DNA from: Sideroxydans lithotrophicus
GTDB lineage: Bacteria; Pseudomonadota; Gammaproteobacteria; Burkholderiales; Sulfuriferulaceae
Reading direction: 5' to 3'
DNA: 10,058 nucleotides
Assembly (NCBI GenBank): GCA_022736605.1
Contig: DZDB01000019.1
Location: 1 to 10,058 of the forward strand
Shown: positions 1-7,093 of the stretch, piece by piece
Layout: the number at the start of each line of letters is the position of its first letter
Position numbering within the stretch: the first letter of the stretch is position 1
Notes under the pieces: generated by a model
What the model saw: only the letters and a program-made list of their open reading frames with translations
What the model was told of the DNA's origin: nothing
Databases searched by the model: none
Made by a program: the position numbers and the translations under genes

Positions 1-9
1 AATTTTCAT
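1..9 (-). CDS. Start of a further operon gene (3 codons visible, rest outside window)
   Basis: An ATG at 9-7 followed by AAA ATT gives Met-Lys-Ile at the window edge. The ATG overlaps the TGA stop of the preceding small ORF in an ATGA arrangement, the same coupling seen at two other junctions of this operon. A Met-Lys-Ile start is common for the exosortase-A-associated GT4 glycosyltransferase (TIGR04063 type) that often follows the amidotransferase in XrtA loci, but three residues cannot identify a gene. The frame is also open upstream to a TGA at about 69-67, with a possible GTG start at 54-52, so the true start could lie further right. No clear Shine-Dalgarno sequence precedes the ATG, so re-initiation after the small ORF is the likely mode if this start is real. 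Confidence 0.4.
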
Positions 10-122
10 GGGTTTCGCGTGGGTTTGCGGCAGATCAGCCAGAAATTCAGGCACGCCAGATCCGCATCACTGAGATCGCGGAAAGGACGTGCCAGGTTGC
101 CGATAAGATCGAGTGAATTCAT
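6..122 (-). CDS. Small ORF, 38 residues, unknown function
   Basis: An ATG at 122-120 directly follows the TAG stop of the amidotransferase gene (TAGATG, zero spacing). A GGAGG Shine-Dalgarno sequence at 127-131 lies 4 nt upstream of the ATG, inside the last codons of that gene. The ORF runs 38 codons to a TGA at 8-6, which overlaps the next ATG. The product begins MNSLDLIGNLARPF, has an acidic stretch around residues 17-21 and ends with a basic, Pro-containing tail. I see no signal peptide, membrane segment or recognised domain. It may be a true small protein, a leader that couples translation to the next gene, or the 5' part of a longer gene broken by a frameshift: from about position 66 leftward the frame of the next gene is also open and would read ...PEFLADLPQTHAKPMKI. 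I do not recognise it. The RBS and exact fit between neighbours favour translation; function is unknown. Confidence 0.45.
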   Translation of the reverse strand: MNSLDLIGNLARPFRDLSDADLACLNFWLICRKPTRNP

Positions 123-2057
123 CTAGCCTCCGTGCGCAGCGGCAGGCACAGCGACGACTTCAAGCTGCTGCTCGGCGTTGCGTAAAAACGCTTCGAACAT
201 CAACACGGACCACAGTACCGCACCATAATCGCGCCGGCCACTGGCGTGCTGATCGACCATTTCGCGCAGGAATGCGGCGTTGAACAGCCCAGTGTCGAGC
301 AGGCGCGGCGACAGCACGGCGGCACGCAGGCGTTGCAGCAGCGGACCGCGAAACCACTCCGACAACGGAATCGAAAAGCCCATTTTCTTGCGGTACAGGA
401 TGTCGTCTGGCAAATACGGTTGCAGCGCGGTTTTGAGGATGTGCTTGCCTTCGCTACCCTTGAGTTTCATGCCGACCGGCAGGCCGGACACCCATTCCAC
501 CAGCTGATGGTCGAGCAGCGGCACGCGTACTTCGAGCGCGTGCGCCATGCTGGCGCGGTCAACCTTGGTGAGGATGTCGCCCGGCAGATAGGTTTTCATG
601 TCCAGATATTGCACCCGCGACACGGCGTCGGTAGCGGGATTGTTGGCGTCATGGCGGCGCATCACCTCCACCGCCGAATAGCCTTGCAGCTGACGTTTCA
701 GTTCAGGCGAAAACAGCTGGCTGCGCAACGCATTGCTGCACACCGACACGCCGTGAAAATAGCCTTCCACGCTGTCGCGCGCCATCGCTTCGAAAGTGGT
801 TTTGGCGCGCAGCACTTTCGGCGCCCAGTCGGCTTTGGGATAGCTGCGCCCGAGCGCGCCGAACAGCGGGCGACGGATGCCGAGCGGCAGCGCACTGCGC
901 ATTTTTTCTTCGTAACTGTGCCAGCGGTAGCGCCGGTAACCGGCAAAATTTTCATCGCCCCCGTCGCCCGACAGCGCCACCGTCACGTTCTGACGCGCCA
1001 GCTGGCACACGCGATACGTGGGCATGGCCGAGCTGTCGGCGTAGGGTTCGTCGTACAGATGCGCGAGTTCGTCGATCAGCGCAAAATCGTCGGCTTCGAC
1101 CTGGCCGACGCGGTGCGCGGTCTGGTAGCGCGTGGCAACTTGCCGGGCGTAGTCGGCTTCATTGTATTTGGGGTCGCCGAACGAGATCGAACAGGTGTTT
1201 ACCGGCTGGTCGGATAAGCCCGCCATCATCGCCACCACGGCGGAGGAATCCACCCCGCCAGACAAAAATGCGCCCAGCGGCACTTCCGCCACCATGCGGA
1301 TTTTGACCGCTTCGCGCAGCCGCGCAATGGTCTCGTCGGCGGCAGCCTGCTCGCTCATCGGCGCGTGCGGTTTGAATGGCACGTCCCAGTATTCGCACGG
1401 TTCGGGCAGCGCCTTGCCGCGTTGCAAGGTCAACGTATGGCCAGGCGACAGCTTCAGCGCCTGACGGTAAATGGTGCGTGGCTCGGGCACATAGCCGTAG
1501 CCAAAATAATCTTCGATGGCAAACGGATCCAGATCACGCTTGAACGCCGGGTGTGCAGTCAGTGTCTTGAGCTCGGAACCGAACACAAACTGGCCGTCGT
1601 CAAGCAGTGCGTAATACAGCGGCTTGATGCCGAGCCGGTCGCGCGCGAGGAAAAACACCTGCTGATTGCGATCCCACAGCGCAAACGCGAACATGCCACG
1701 AAAATGCTGCACACAGGCCTCGCCCCATTGCTCCCAGGCGTGCACGATGACCTCGGTATCGGAACGCGTGCGAAAAGTATGGCCAAGGCGTTGCAGCTCG
1801 GGAATCAGCTCGACGAAGTTGTAGATTTCGCCGTTGAATACCACCACCACACTGTGGTCCTCGTTGAACAGCGGCTGCTGGCCACTGGCGATGTCGATGA
1901 TCGACAGCCGCCGATGCCCCAGGCCGACGCCGGGTTCCAGGTGCAGACCCGCCTCATCCGGGCCGCGATGTGACTGGATGTCGTTGATGCGTGACAGCAG
2001 ATCGCGGTCGATGGCGCGCGTGCCCGTCAGGTCAAAAATGCCAGCAATTCCGCACAT
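123..2057 (-). CDS. XrtA-associated amidotransferase (asparagine synthase-like, TIGR03108 type)
   Basis: This is a 644-residue glutamine-dependent amidotransferase of the asparagine synthase B superfamily. It begins Met-Cys-Gly-Ile, so Cys2 is the expected class II amidotransferase nucleophile. Other glutaminase residues are in place: Arg49/50 in GHRRLSIID, the NGEIYN motif at 75-80 and Asp100. The synthetase half has the ATP PP-loop SGGVDSS at 266-272 and SGDGGDE at 363-369. Both half-reactions therefore look intact: Gln hydrolysis, and ATP-dependent adenylation of a carboxylate followed by amidation. In XrtA loci this subfamily is thought to act on exopolysaccharide or its precursors rather than on free aspartate; the substrate is not known. 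The start is clear: an AAGGA at 2067-2071 lies 9 nt upstream. The gene follows a 44-nt gap and ends directly against the small ORF. The main alternative is an ordinary asparagine synthetase, which the neighbours make unlikely. Confidence 0.93.
   Translation of the reverse strand: MCGIAGIFDLTGTRAIDRDLLSRINDIQSHRGPDEAGLHLEPGVGLGHRRLSIIDIASGQQPLFNEDHSVVVVFNGEIYNFVELIPELQRLGHTFRTRSDTEVIVHAWEQWGEACVQHFRGMFAFALWDRNQQVFFLARDRLGIKPLYYALLDDGQFVFGSELKTLTAHPAFKRDLDPFAIEDYFGYGYVPEPRTIYRQALKLSPGHTLTLQRGKALPEPCEYWDVPFKPHAPMSEQAAADETIARLREAVKIRMVAEVPLGAFLSGGVDSSAVVAMMAGLSDQPVNTCSISFGDPKYNEADYARQVATRYQTAHRVGQVEADDFALIDELAHLYDEPYADSSAMPTYRVCQLARQNVTVALSGDGGDENFAGYRRYRWHSYEEKMRSALPLGIRRPLFGALGRSYPKADWAPKVLRAKTTFEAMARDSVEGYFHGVSVCSNALRSQLFSPELKRQLQGYSAVEVMRRHDANNPATDAVSRVQYLDMKTYLPGDILTKVDRASMAHALEVRVPLLDHQLVEWVSGLPVGMKLKGSEGKHILKTALQPYLPDDILYRKKMGFSIPLSEWFRGPLLQRLRAAVLSPRLLDTGLFNAAFLREMVDQHASGRRDYGAVLWSVLMFEAFLRNAEQQLEVVAVPAAAHGG
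127..131 (-). promoter_or_regulatory. Ribosome binding site of the small ORF
   Basis: The minus strand reads GGAGG here, 4 nt (CTAG) before the ATG at 122-120. It lies inside the last sense codons (His-Gly-Gly) of the upstream amidotransferase gene. It is one of the strongest Shine-Dalgarno matches in the window and is the main reason to take the 38-codon ORF seriously. Confidence 0.6.
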
Positions 2058-2066
2058 CTTGTTGTG

Positions 2067-2071
2067 TCCTT
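2067..2071 (-). promoter_or_regulatory. Ribosome binding site of the amidotransferase gene
   Basis: AAGGA on the minus strand, 9 nt before the ATG at 2057-2055, in the only sizeable intergenic gap of the operon. It confirms the start that places the catalytic Cys at residue 2. Confidence 0.6.
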
Positions 2072-2078
2072 AATCTCG

Positions 2079-2094
2079 CCGCCCTGTTGGACGG
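2079..2094 (-). other. Small intergenic hairpin between the second glycosyltransferase and the amidotransferase
   Basis: In the 44-nt gap the transcript can fold CCGUCC / loop AACA / GGGCGG, a 6-bp stem with one G-U pair. No U-tract follows, so it is not an intrinsic terminator. The 3' arm ends 7 nt before the AAGGA of the next gene. It could influence mRNA processing or ribosome access, but a short stem in GC-rich DNA can also arise by chance. Confidence 0.25.
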
Positions 2095-2101
2095 TTCGTC
2101 A

Positions 2102-3250
2102 TTATTCTTGGCTGCCCAACACCTGGTCGTAAACCCGCTCATACGCCTGCGTCATGGCATCCAGACTGAATTTGCGCTCTATCAGCTCGCGTGCAGCCTG
2201 ACCCTGGCGCGCCGTCATGGACGCGTCGTTGAAATACTTTAGCAAGGCCTGTGCCATCGCCTCGACATCGCCGACGCCAACCAGCGCGCCGTTGCTGCCG
2301 GGCTGCACCAGTTCGACGTTGCCACCGACCGCCGTCGCAACCACCGGCAGGCCACTGGCCTGCGCTTCGAGAATGGTGTTCGAGATACCCTCGCCCAGCG
2401 ACGGCAGCACAAACACATCCAGCGCGCGCATCAGCTCGGCAATATCATGGCGCTCACCCGGCAGCCACGCCAGCGCCTCGGCACCCGCCTGTTTTAACAG
2501 CGCCAGACACGGCGCGCGCGCCACGCCCTCACCCACTATCACCAGCCGCGCACGCTGGCGCGCCGCAGGCTGCAATTCGAGCAGGCGCAAAAATGCGCGC
2601 ACCAGCGTCGGATAATCCTTCACTTCGGCCATCCGTCCGACGCTGCCGAACACCACCGCGTCGTCTGGCGCGAAGCCCGCAGGCAAGCCGGATCGCTGCC
2701 CGGCGCGTGGCTGAAAGCGCACGCTGTCGACCCCGCTGTAAATCTGCGTGATGCGGCTGGCGGGCACACCCACTGTGGTTTTCAGCCAGCCTTCCAGGTC
2801 GCGGCTGACACTGATGTAGTGCCCGACCAGTGGCCGCGCGGCGCGCCGCAGCAGGTTGTATTTGCGGTTGCTGCCGTCCAGATCAAACACGTCACGGCCG
2901 TGTTCGCCATGCACGCGGCGGCGCACCCCGGCGGCGGCGGCGACAAACTGGCCTTCCAGCGCCGACAGGTTGCGTGTGTGCACCAGCGCCGGGCGCAAGT
3001 CACGCAATGCGCGCCACAGCTTCGGATAAATCGACAGGTCACGACCGGGCTGTTTGTGCAGCGCATAGAACGGCACGGATTGCGCCACGATGCGCTGGTG
3101 GTAATCGGTGAAATCAGTCAGGCACACCACCGCATGGCGGTACTTGTAAGCAGGCAGGCGGTTGAGGATATTCACCATGCCGTTTTCCATGCCGCCTACC
3201 GCGAAGTGGTGTACCACGTGCACGATCAGGGGTACACCACGTGCACTCAA
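2102..3250 (-). CDS. GT4 glycosyltransferase, XrtA/PEP-CTERM-associated (TIGR03088, stp2 type)
   Basis: This 382-residue GT-B fold glycosyltransferase of family GT4 is expected to transfer a sugar from a nucleotide donor to the growing lipid-linked exopolysaccharide unit on the cytoplasmic face of the inner membrane. The N-terminal acceptor-side domain has the glycine-rich VGGMENG at 18-24. The C-terminal donor domain has Arg206 and Lys211 (GRMAEVKD) and the E-x7-E retaining motif at Glu287/Glu295, followed by ASGLPVVAT. There is no signal peptide or membrane segment. The start is a TTG at 3250-3248 that overlaps the exosortase TGA (TTGA). It gives MSARGVPLIVHVVHHF, which agrees with the usual N-terminus of the family; no ATG occurs in frame before residue 21, inside the glycine-rich motif. 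There is no good Shine-Dalgarno sequence, so translation probably depends on coupling to the exosortase gene. Donor and acceptor cannot be read from the sequence. Confidence 0.92.
   Translation of the reverse strand: MSARGVPLIVHVVHHFAVGGMENGMVNILNRLPAYKYRHAVVCLTDFTDYHQRIVAQSVPFYALHKQPGRDLSIYPKLWRALRDLRPALVHTRNLSALEGQFVAAAAGVRRRVHGEHGRDVFDLDGSNRKYNLLRRAARPLVGHYISVSRDLEGWLKTTVGVPASRITQIYSGVDSVRFQPRAGQRSGLPAGFAPDDAVVFGSVGRMAEVKDYPTLVRAFLRLLELQPAARQRARLVIVGEGVARAPCLALLKQAGAEALAWLPGERHDIAELMRALDVFVLPSLGEGISNTILEAQASGLPVVATAVGGNVELVQPGSNGALVGVGDVEAMAQALLKYFNDASMTARQGQAARELIERKFSLDAMTQAYERVYDQVLGSQE
3206..3240 (-). repeat. Perfect 10-bp inverted repeat at the start of the second glycosyltransferase gene
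   Basis: Bases 3206-3215 (GTGGTGTACC) and 3231-3240 (GGTACACCAC) are exact reverse complements with a 15-nt loop. In the transcript the stem begins 11 nt after the first base of the TTG start codon. The same stretch holds an 11-bp direct repeat, ACCACGTGCAC, at 3213-3223 and 3236-3246. Part of it reflects coding for Val-His-rich residues near positions 10-15. A hairpin here would lie in the initiating ribosome footprint and could affect initiation or coupling. The repeats are seen directly; any function is inference. Confidence 0.5.
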
Positions 3251-4794
3251 GGCTGCGCCGCTTTGGCCAGGCTGGCTGCGATACTGCCGCGCATGTCCTG
3301 GATGAACTCGCGTAATACCGGTTGTGCCGTTTCAGGACTGTCATGATGGGGCGTTGCTACGACGATAGCGGCACCGTCGTCGGGCTGGTCAAGCAGCCTT
3401 TCCTTGGCCAGCAGCAGCTTGGACAGGTAATCATTGGTCATGTCGCGGCCATCAAGCTGATCCCACCGCCATACCAGCAGGCGCTGATCCGGCGCACGCA
3501 AACGGGTTTGGATGACGCGTGGTGGCAGGCCAGCGGCATCCGGGATGACGTTTATTTCGGCTATGTTGGACCAGCGTGGATGTTTCTGCTTGATCATGTA
3601 ATTCTGGCTGGTAATGAGTTCCGATCCCTGCCGCTGGGTACCGTAGTACGCCAGATACAACATGACCTGCTGGCCATTCTTGCTGTAATACGCAGCAATC
3701 CGGCGATCCGGTCCGACATAATGGGGCTGCCAGTCGGTAAATGGCGCGCGCTCGGCCACCCAGCCATTTGTCGCAACAGGCGCTGACAACTGCATTGCGC
3801 CCGGCGCGGGCGCACGCGCCGCCAGCCAGGCGGCATAAGCCGGGCCGGTCAATGCCACCAGCAACACCAGCACGGCTGCCAGCAATACCCTGCCCGCAGG
3901 CGTCTGAGGCGTTCCCTGGGCGGCGGGCGTAACGGTCAATTCAGCCAGATCCTGCCGCCAGTAGCCACCGACCCAGAACATCGCCAGCATCACCACGCCA
4001 AACCAGATCCAGCCATAAATCAGGTGATCAACACCGAGCGCCAGCTTCATGTCCGACAGATCGGCAATCATCACGATCATGTAAGCCCGCATGCCGTTGG
4101 CGAATACCGGCACCACGATTGCAGCCAGCGAAAAAATAATCCGCCGCGTGATGCTGCGATAGGTGAGATACGCGTACAGGACGCCCAGGGTAAATGAGGC
4201 AATCAGATAACGCAGACCGCTGCAGCCTTCCACCACCGACCAGTCGCCACTGGGAATGGTGAAAAACGTGCCTTCCTGATACACCGGGATACCCGTCAGC
4301 TGCAATGCCTTGACGGTAAAATTGGCAGTGAAATCCATCATGTGCGGAATCAGCGCTTCGCCCATTGGTACCGCCAGCAGCAAATAGCCCAGCGGAAACG
4401 CCATGGCACGCACGACCGATAAACCAAGCAGCGTCCATACCGCTACCGGGATCATTGCCACCAGCATCAGCTGTTCGCCCACCAGGACGCCGCCACTGTG
4501 TGCGAACAACCAGCCAAATGACAACACAAAAAGCGGACCAAGCCCGCGCCAGTCAGGTCGAAAGGCAAGTTTCGCCAGTTCACTCCGACGCCGCCAGATC
4601 AGCCAGATACTGATCGGAAAAATCAGGTAACCGTGCGCAAAAGTTTCTGAGCGATCCCATATTTCCACCGTCGAAGCCGCAGTGGAAAAGAAAATCAGCA
4701 GCAACACGACCACCGTCACCGCTGTGATCAAACTGGCTGCCTGCCAGCCGTGTACGGCGGGGGCTGTAATGGGGGATTGCAAGGTGGCGCTCAT
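3247..4794 (-). CDS. xrtA: Exosortase A fused to a C-terminal EpsI domain
   Basis: This 515-residue inner-membrane protein combines two families. Residues about 20-285 are exosortase A (EpsH), a multi-pass membrane cysteine transpeptidase-like enzyme that cleaves PEP-CTERM sorting signals. The proposed catalytic residues are all visible: Cys191 in VVEGCSGLRY, Arg236 in FANGMRAY and His257 in GVDHLIYGW. Hydrophobic helices run through about 20-40, 52-67, 87-98, 107-127, 130-143, 198-211, 219-232 and 258-276. A further helix at about 302-325 leads into a soluble, probably periplasmic EpsI-type domain (DUF3485) at about 335-490. Standalone exosortases usually end near residue 300 and EpsI is often a separate gene, so this is a fusion, an arrangement known in some Proteobacteria. 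The ATG at 4794-4792 overlaps the preceding TGA (ATGA). The stop overlaps the TTG of the next gene. EpsI's role is not well defined; sorting targets lie outside the window. Confidence 0.95.
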   Translation of the reverse strand: MSATLQSPITAPAVHGWQAASLITAVTVVVLLLIFFSTAASTVEIWDRSETFAHGYLIFPISIWLIWRRRSELAKLAFRPDWRGLGPLFVLSFGWLFAHSGGVLVGEQLMLVAMIPVAVWTLLGLSVVRAMAFPLGYLLLAVPMGEALIPHMMDFTANFTVKALQLTGIPVYQEGTFFTIPSGDWSVVEGCSGLRYLIASFTLGVLYAYLTYRSITRRIIFSLAAIVVPVFANGMRAYMIVMIADLSDMKLALGVDHLIYGWIWFGVVMLAMFWVGGYWRQDLAELTVTPAAQGTPQTPAGRVLLAAVLVLLVALTGPAYAAWLAARAPAPGAMQLSAPVATNGWVAERAPFTDWQPHYVGPDRRIAAYYSKNGQQVMLYLAYYGTQRQGSELITSQNYMIKQKHPRWSNIAEINVIPDAAGLPPRVIQTRLRAPDQRLLVWRWDQLDGRDMTNDYLSKLLLAKERLLDQPDDGAAIVVATPHHDSPETAQPVLREFIQDMRGSIAASLAKAAQP

Positions 4795-6041
4795 GGTCGG
4801 TGCTCCGCGAGAGATACGATTTTGGCTGTGAGGGTAGGCGTGGCTTTGGCAGGGCGATCAAGCAGCGCGTCAACGCGACGCAAGTTTTCGTCCCAGGCAT
4901 AGTGGCCGAGCATGGCATTGCGCGCCGCAGTCCCGATGCCAGCGTGCTGCCCGTCGAGTACGGCGCCAATGGCGGCGATGAAGTTTTGTGTGCCATCGGC
5001 CATCAGCACGTCCTGACCAGGGTGCGCCTGGATGCCTTCCAGCGCGTGCGGGCTGGCCACCACCGGCAACGCCATCGCCATCGCTTCGAGCACTTTATTC
5101 TGCACCCCGCGCGCAATCCGCAGCGGCGCAACGGCAAGCCGCGCATGCTGCAGCCACGGTCGCACGTCGTCGACCCGGCCAGTCACGGTCACGCCCGGCA
5201 GGCGCGCCAGATCGCGCACCGCCTGCGCTGGTCGGCCACCGACAATCACAAACTCGACGTTGGCGTAGCGCGCACGTAACGCCGGCAAAATGGTCTGCGC
5301 AAACCACACCACGGCGTCGATATTCGGCCAGTAGTCCATCGCGCCGGTAAATACCAGCGGCATACTGGTCGCAGGGTATGGATTGGGACAATCACGGGCC
5401 GGTGAAAAATAATCAAAGTCGACACCGTTGTTGAACCAGTTCACGCGTGCGACGGATTCGGGTGCCAACTGGGCAAAATGGCGCGCCTCTGCTTCGGATA
5501 CAAATAGCGCGGCGTCGCAACGCGCGGCCAGTTTACGTTCCCACGCCAGCAGGGTTCGGCCTTCGCGGCGATACAGCCAGGACAGCGGCCACGCTTTGCT
5601 GTGCGCATACTGCGTCCACTTGTCGGAATCGACATCGACAAAATCCACCACGCTGTGCAAGCCGCTGGCAACCGGCACAAATTGCCCCATCACCGCCGAA
5701 AACACCAGCACCTTGCTGACGCGGCGCGATGCCAGCGTTTGCGTAACCCAGCGCTGCATGCCCGCGTGGGCGTAGTAGGGCAAGCTCAATGGCGCACCGT
5801 GCAGCAGCCCGGTCAAACTCTTGAGTTTGGCGCGGCGCGGATGCAGCGCGGCAAAATAAGTTTCGCCACACAATGCGCGCAGGCGTTCAGTGTGCTGCCA
5901 GTCATCGGCGTCGTCGACAAAACAGCCCAGATGCACGCGATAACGCTGCGTCAGGTGTTTGAGCAGATGGTACGAGCGGATTTTGTCACCCTTGTTGGGT
6001 GGATAAGGAATGCGGTGCGCCAGGAACAACAATTCCTCCAT
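4791..6041 (-). CDS. Sugar transferase, XrtA/PEP-CTERM-associated (TIGR03087, stp1 type)
   Basis: This 416-residue GT-B fold glycosyltransferase, distant from classic GT4 enzymes, is expected to act in assembly of the exopolysaccharide repeat unit in the cytoplasm or at the inner membrane. The N-terminus LFLAHRIPYPPNKGDKIRSY (residues 5-24) is characteristic of the family: proline-rich, then GDK. VDFVDVDSDKW lies at 132-142. The donor-side domain starts with FTGAMDYWPN at 231-240 and VIVGGRP at about 265-271. The GVQNKVLEAMAM motif near 312-323 (Glu319) replaces the E-x7-E region of typical GT4 proteins. There is no signal peptide. The start ATG is 2 nt beyond the TAG of the FemAB gene with only a weak upstream purine stretch, and the stop overlaps the exosortase ATG, so all three are probably translated in a coupled way. 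The donor sugar is unknown. Confidence 0.93.
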   Translation of the reverse strand: MEELLFLAHRIPYPPNKGDKIRSYHLLKHLTQRYRVHLGCFVDDADDWQHTERLRALCGETYFAALHPRRAKLKSLTGLLHGAPLSLPYYAHAGMQRWVTQTLASRRVSKVLVFSAVMGQFVPVASGLHSVVDFVDVDSDKWTQYAHSKAWPLSWLYRREGRTLLAWERKLAARCDAALFVSEAEARHFAQLAPESVARVNWFNNGVDFDYFSPARDCPNPYPATSMPLVFTGAMDYWPNIDAVVWFAQTILPALRARYANVEFVIVGGRPAQAVRDLARLPGVTVTGRVDDVRPWLQHARLAVAPLRIARGVQNKVLEAMAMALPVVASPHALEGIQAHPGQDVLMADGTQNFIAAIGAVLDGQHAGIGTAARNAMLGHYAWDENLRRVDALLDRPAKATPTLTAKIVSLAEHRP

Positions 6042-6043
6042 GG

Positions 6044-7093
6044 CTAACCCAGGTTTTTAACGATATGCGGACCGATCACATTCGCCAGTGCCAGCGGCAT
6101 ACGCTGCCAGGCCTTGATAAACAGCCGGTATTTCGGGTTGAGCGGATTGTGGTCGGGCACTTGTTGCGCGCGTACCAGATGGTATTCGTAATGCAGCGGC
6201 TGCGGCTCAAAGCCCCAGTTTTTCTTGAAATCGTGCGAACCGGTACCGACCTTGCTACGGCCAAAATCGAATAGTCGGCAGCCTTTTTCGCAGGCACGGC
6301 GCATCACTTCCCAATACATGAAATCGTTGGCTGCAACGGCGCGCGCCTCGGGCGTGCCCCCGCCGTAATAAGGCAGCACTTCGTCGCGGAAGTAAAAATT
6401 CATCACACTGCTGATCACACGCTCGTCCAATGTGATGGTGAGAATTTCACAGTCAGCACCGAAGACCTCCTTGAGCAGCCGAAAATACTTGCGCGAAAAC
6501 ACCGGCGTACCAAGCCGGTGCACGCTGCTGGAATAGGCGTGAAAAAACCGGGCAGTGTCGCTATCGACACTGCTCACCAGCCCGGCCTTGATGCCTTTGC
6601 GCACCATCGCACGCTGCTTGCGCGGGATGGCATTCAGATTGCGCTCGACTTCCGGGTCGATCGCCTTGCGGAACGTGACGTACAAATCCTTGCCCGCCCA
6701 GTCACTGTGAAACGGCTGTAGGTTGCGGTATTCAAGGTGATCAACGCGCAACTCGGCAGCCAGTTTCTGCGCTGCCTGATCGAGCGCATAACGCGCCGCC
6801 TCGGTGCTGGCCGCCGGGCCGCCGTAAACGCAAAATGGCAGTGCCGCCAGAGAATGGCCAAACAGCCGGCTGTTGATTTCGGCCAGTGGCAATACACCCT
6901 GGATTACGCCGTCGGCCTCGGCCAGCAAAAAATGCGTACGATGACCGAACGCGCGGGTGATGACCTCGCGCCAGCCCGCGCGGTGGAAAAACGTCGCCTC
7001 GGGGCAGGTCTGCACAAACGCATCCCACGCGGCTGCATCGCTGTCCTGCATCGGCCTGACGCTGCAAAGCTGTTGGTTGACCCGTGCGTTCAT
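6044..7093 (-). CDS. FemAB-like transferase, XrtA/PEP-CTERM-associated (TIGR03019 type)
   Basis: This 349-residue protein has the twin GNAT-like fold of the FemABX family, whose known members add amino acids from aminoacyl-tRNA to peptidoglycan precursors. The XrtA-linked branch has no established reaction and is presumed to modify the exopolysaccharide or its precursor. Visible features: WDAFVQTCPEATFFH-type N-terminus at 23-37, a basic RKQRAMVRKGIKAG stretch at 158-171, GTPVFSRKYF at 195-204, and FDFGRSKVGTGSHDFKKNWG at 275-294, the conserved end of the second GNAT domain. It has no signal peptide and looks cytoplasmic. I chose the ATG at 7093-7091, which overlaps the deacetylase TGA as ATGA; an in-frame ATG at 7132 would add 13 residues of unlikely composition and overlap the deacetylase by 43 nt. 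An intrinsic-terminator-like sequence lies inside the gene (6542-6585). Confidence 0.9.
   Translation of the reverse strand: MNARVNQQLCSVRPMQDSDAAAWDAFVQTCPEATFFHRAGWREVITRAFGHRTHFLLAEADGVIQGVLPLAEINSRLFGHSLAALPFCVYGGPAASTEAARYALDQAAQKLAAELRVDHLEYRNLQPFHSDWAGKDLYVTFRKAIDPEVERNLNAIPRKQRAMVRKGIKAGLVSSVDSDTARFFHAYSSSVHRLGTPVFSRKYFRLLKEVFGADCEILTITLDERVISSVMNFYFRDEVLPYYGGGTPEARAVAANDFMYWEVMRRACEKGCRLFDFGRSKVGTGSHDFKKNWGFEPQPLHYEYHLVRAQQVPDHNPLNPKYRLFIKAWQRMPLALANVIGPHIVKNLG
6542..6585 (-). terminator. Intragenic terminator-like hairpin with T6 tract
   Basis: On the coding strand, a perfect 9-bp inverted repeat (arms 6565-6573 and 6552-6560, GCAGTGTCG and its complement) has a 4-nt loop at 6561-6564. 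The stem can be extended by pairing CCGG at 6582-6585 with CCGG at 6548-6551, leaving an 8-nt one-sided bulge, and six T residues (complement of 6542-6547) follow at once. On this strand the layout is that of a Rho-independent terminator; no T-run exists on the other side, so it is not bidirectional. It encodes SSVDSDTARFF of the FemAB-like protein. Ribosomes on an actively translated mRNA would normally block folding, so any effect would appear when translation fails. Function is inference. Confidence 0.35.

Noticed and set aside
246..1217. Long plus-strand ORF (323 codons) opposite the amidotransferase gene
   Set aside because: It lies wholly antisense to a gene with intact catalytic motifs. 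Its product is rich in His/Arg/Gln with no recognisable domain, as expected for the mirror frame of GC-rich coding DNA.
2347..2363. 17-bp palindrome (8-bp arms around one base) inside the second glycosyltransferase gene
   Set aside because: It falls on the codons for the conserved Ala-Gln-Ala-Ser-Gly-Leu-Pro motif next to the E-x7-E site. With a one-base centre it cannot form a normal RNA hairpin with full stem, and nothing suggests an operator there.
3739..3769. 7-bp inverted repeat (AAATGGC / GCCATTT) within the exosortase-EpsI gene
   Set aside because: Short arms, a 17-nt loop and no T-tract or nearby start; such pairs are expected by chance in a window of this size.
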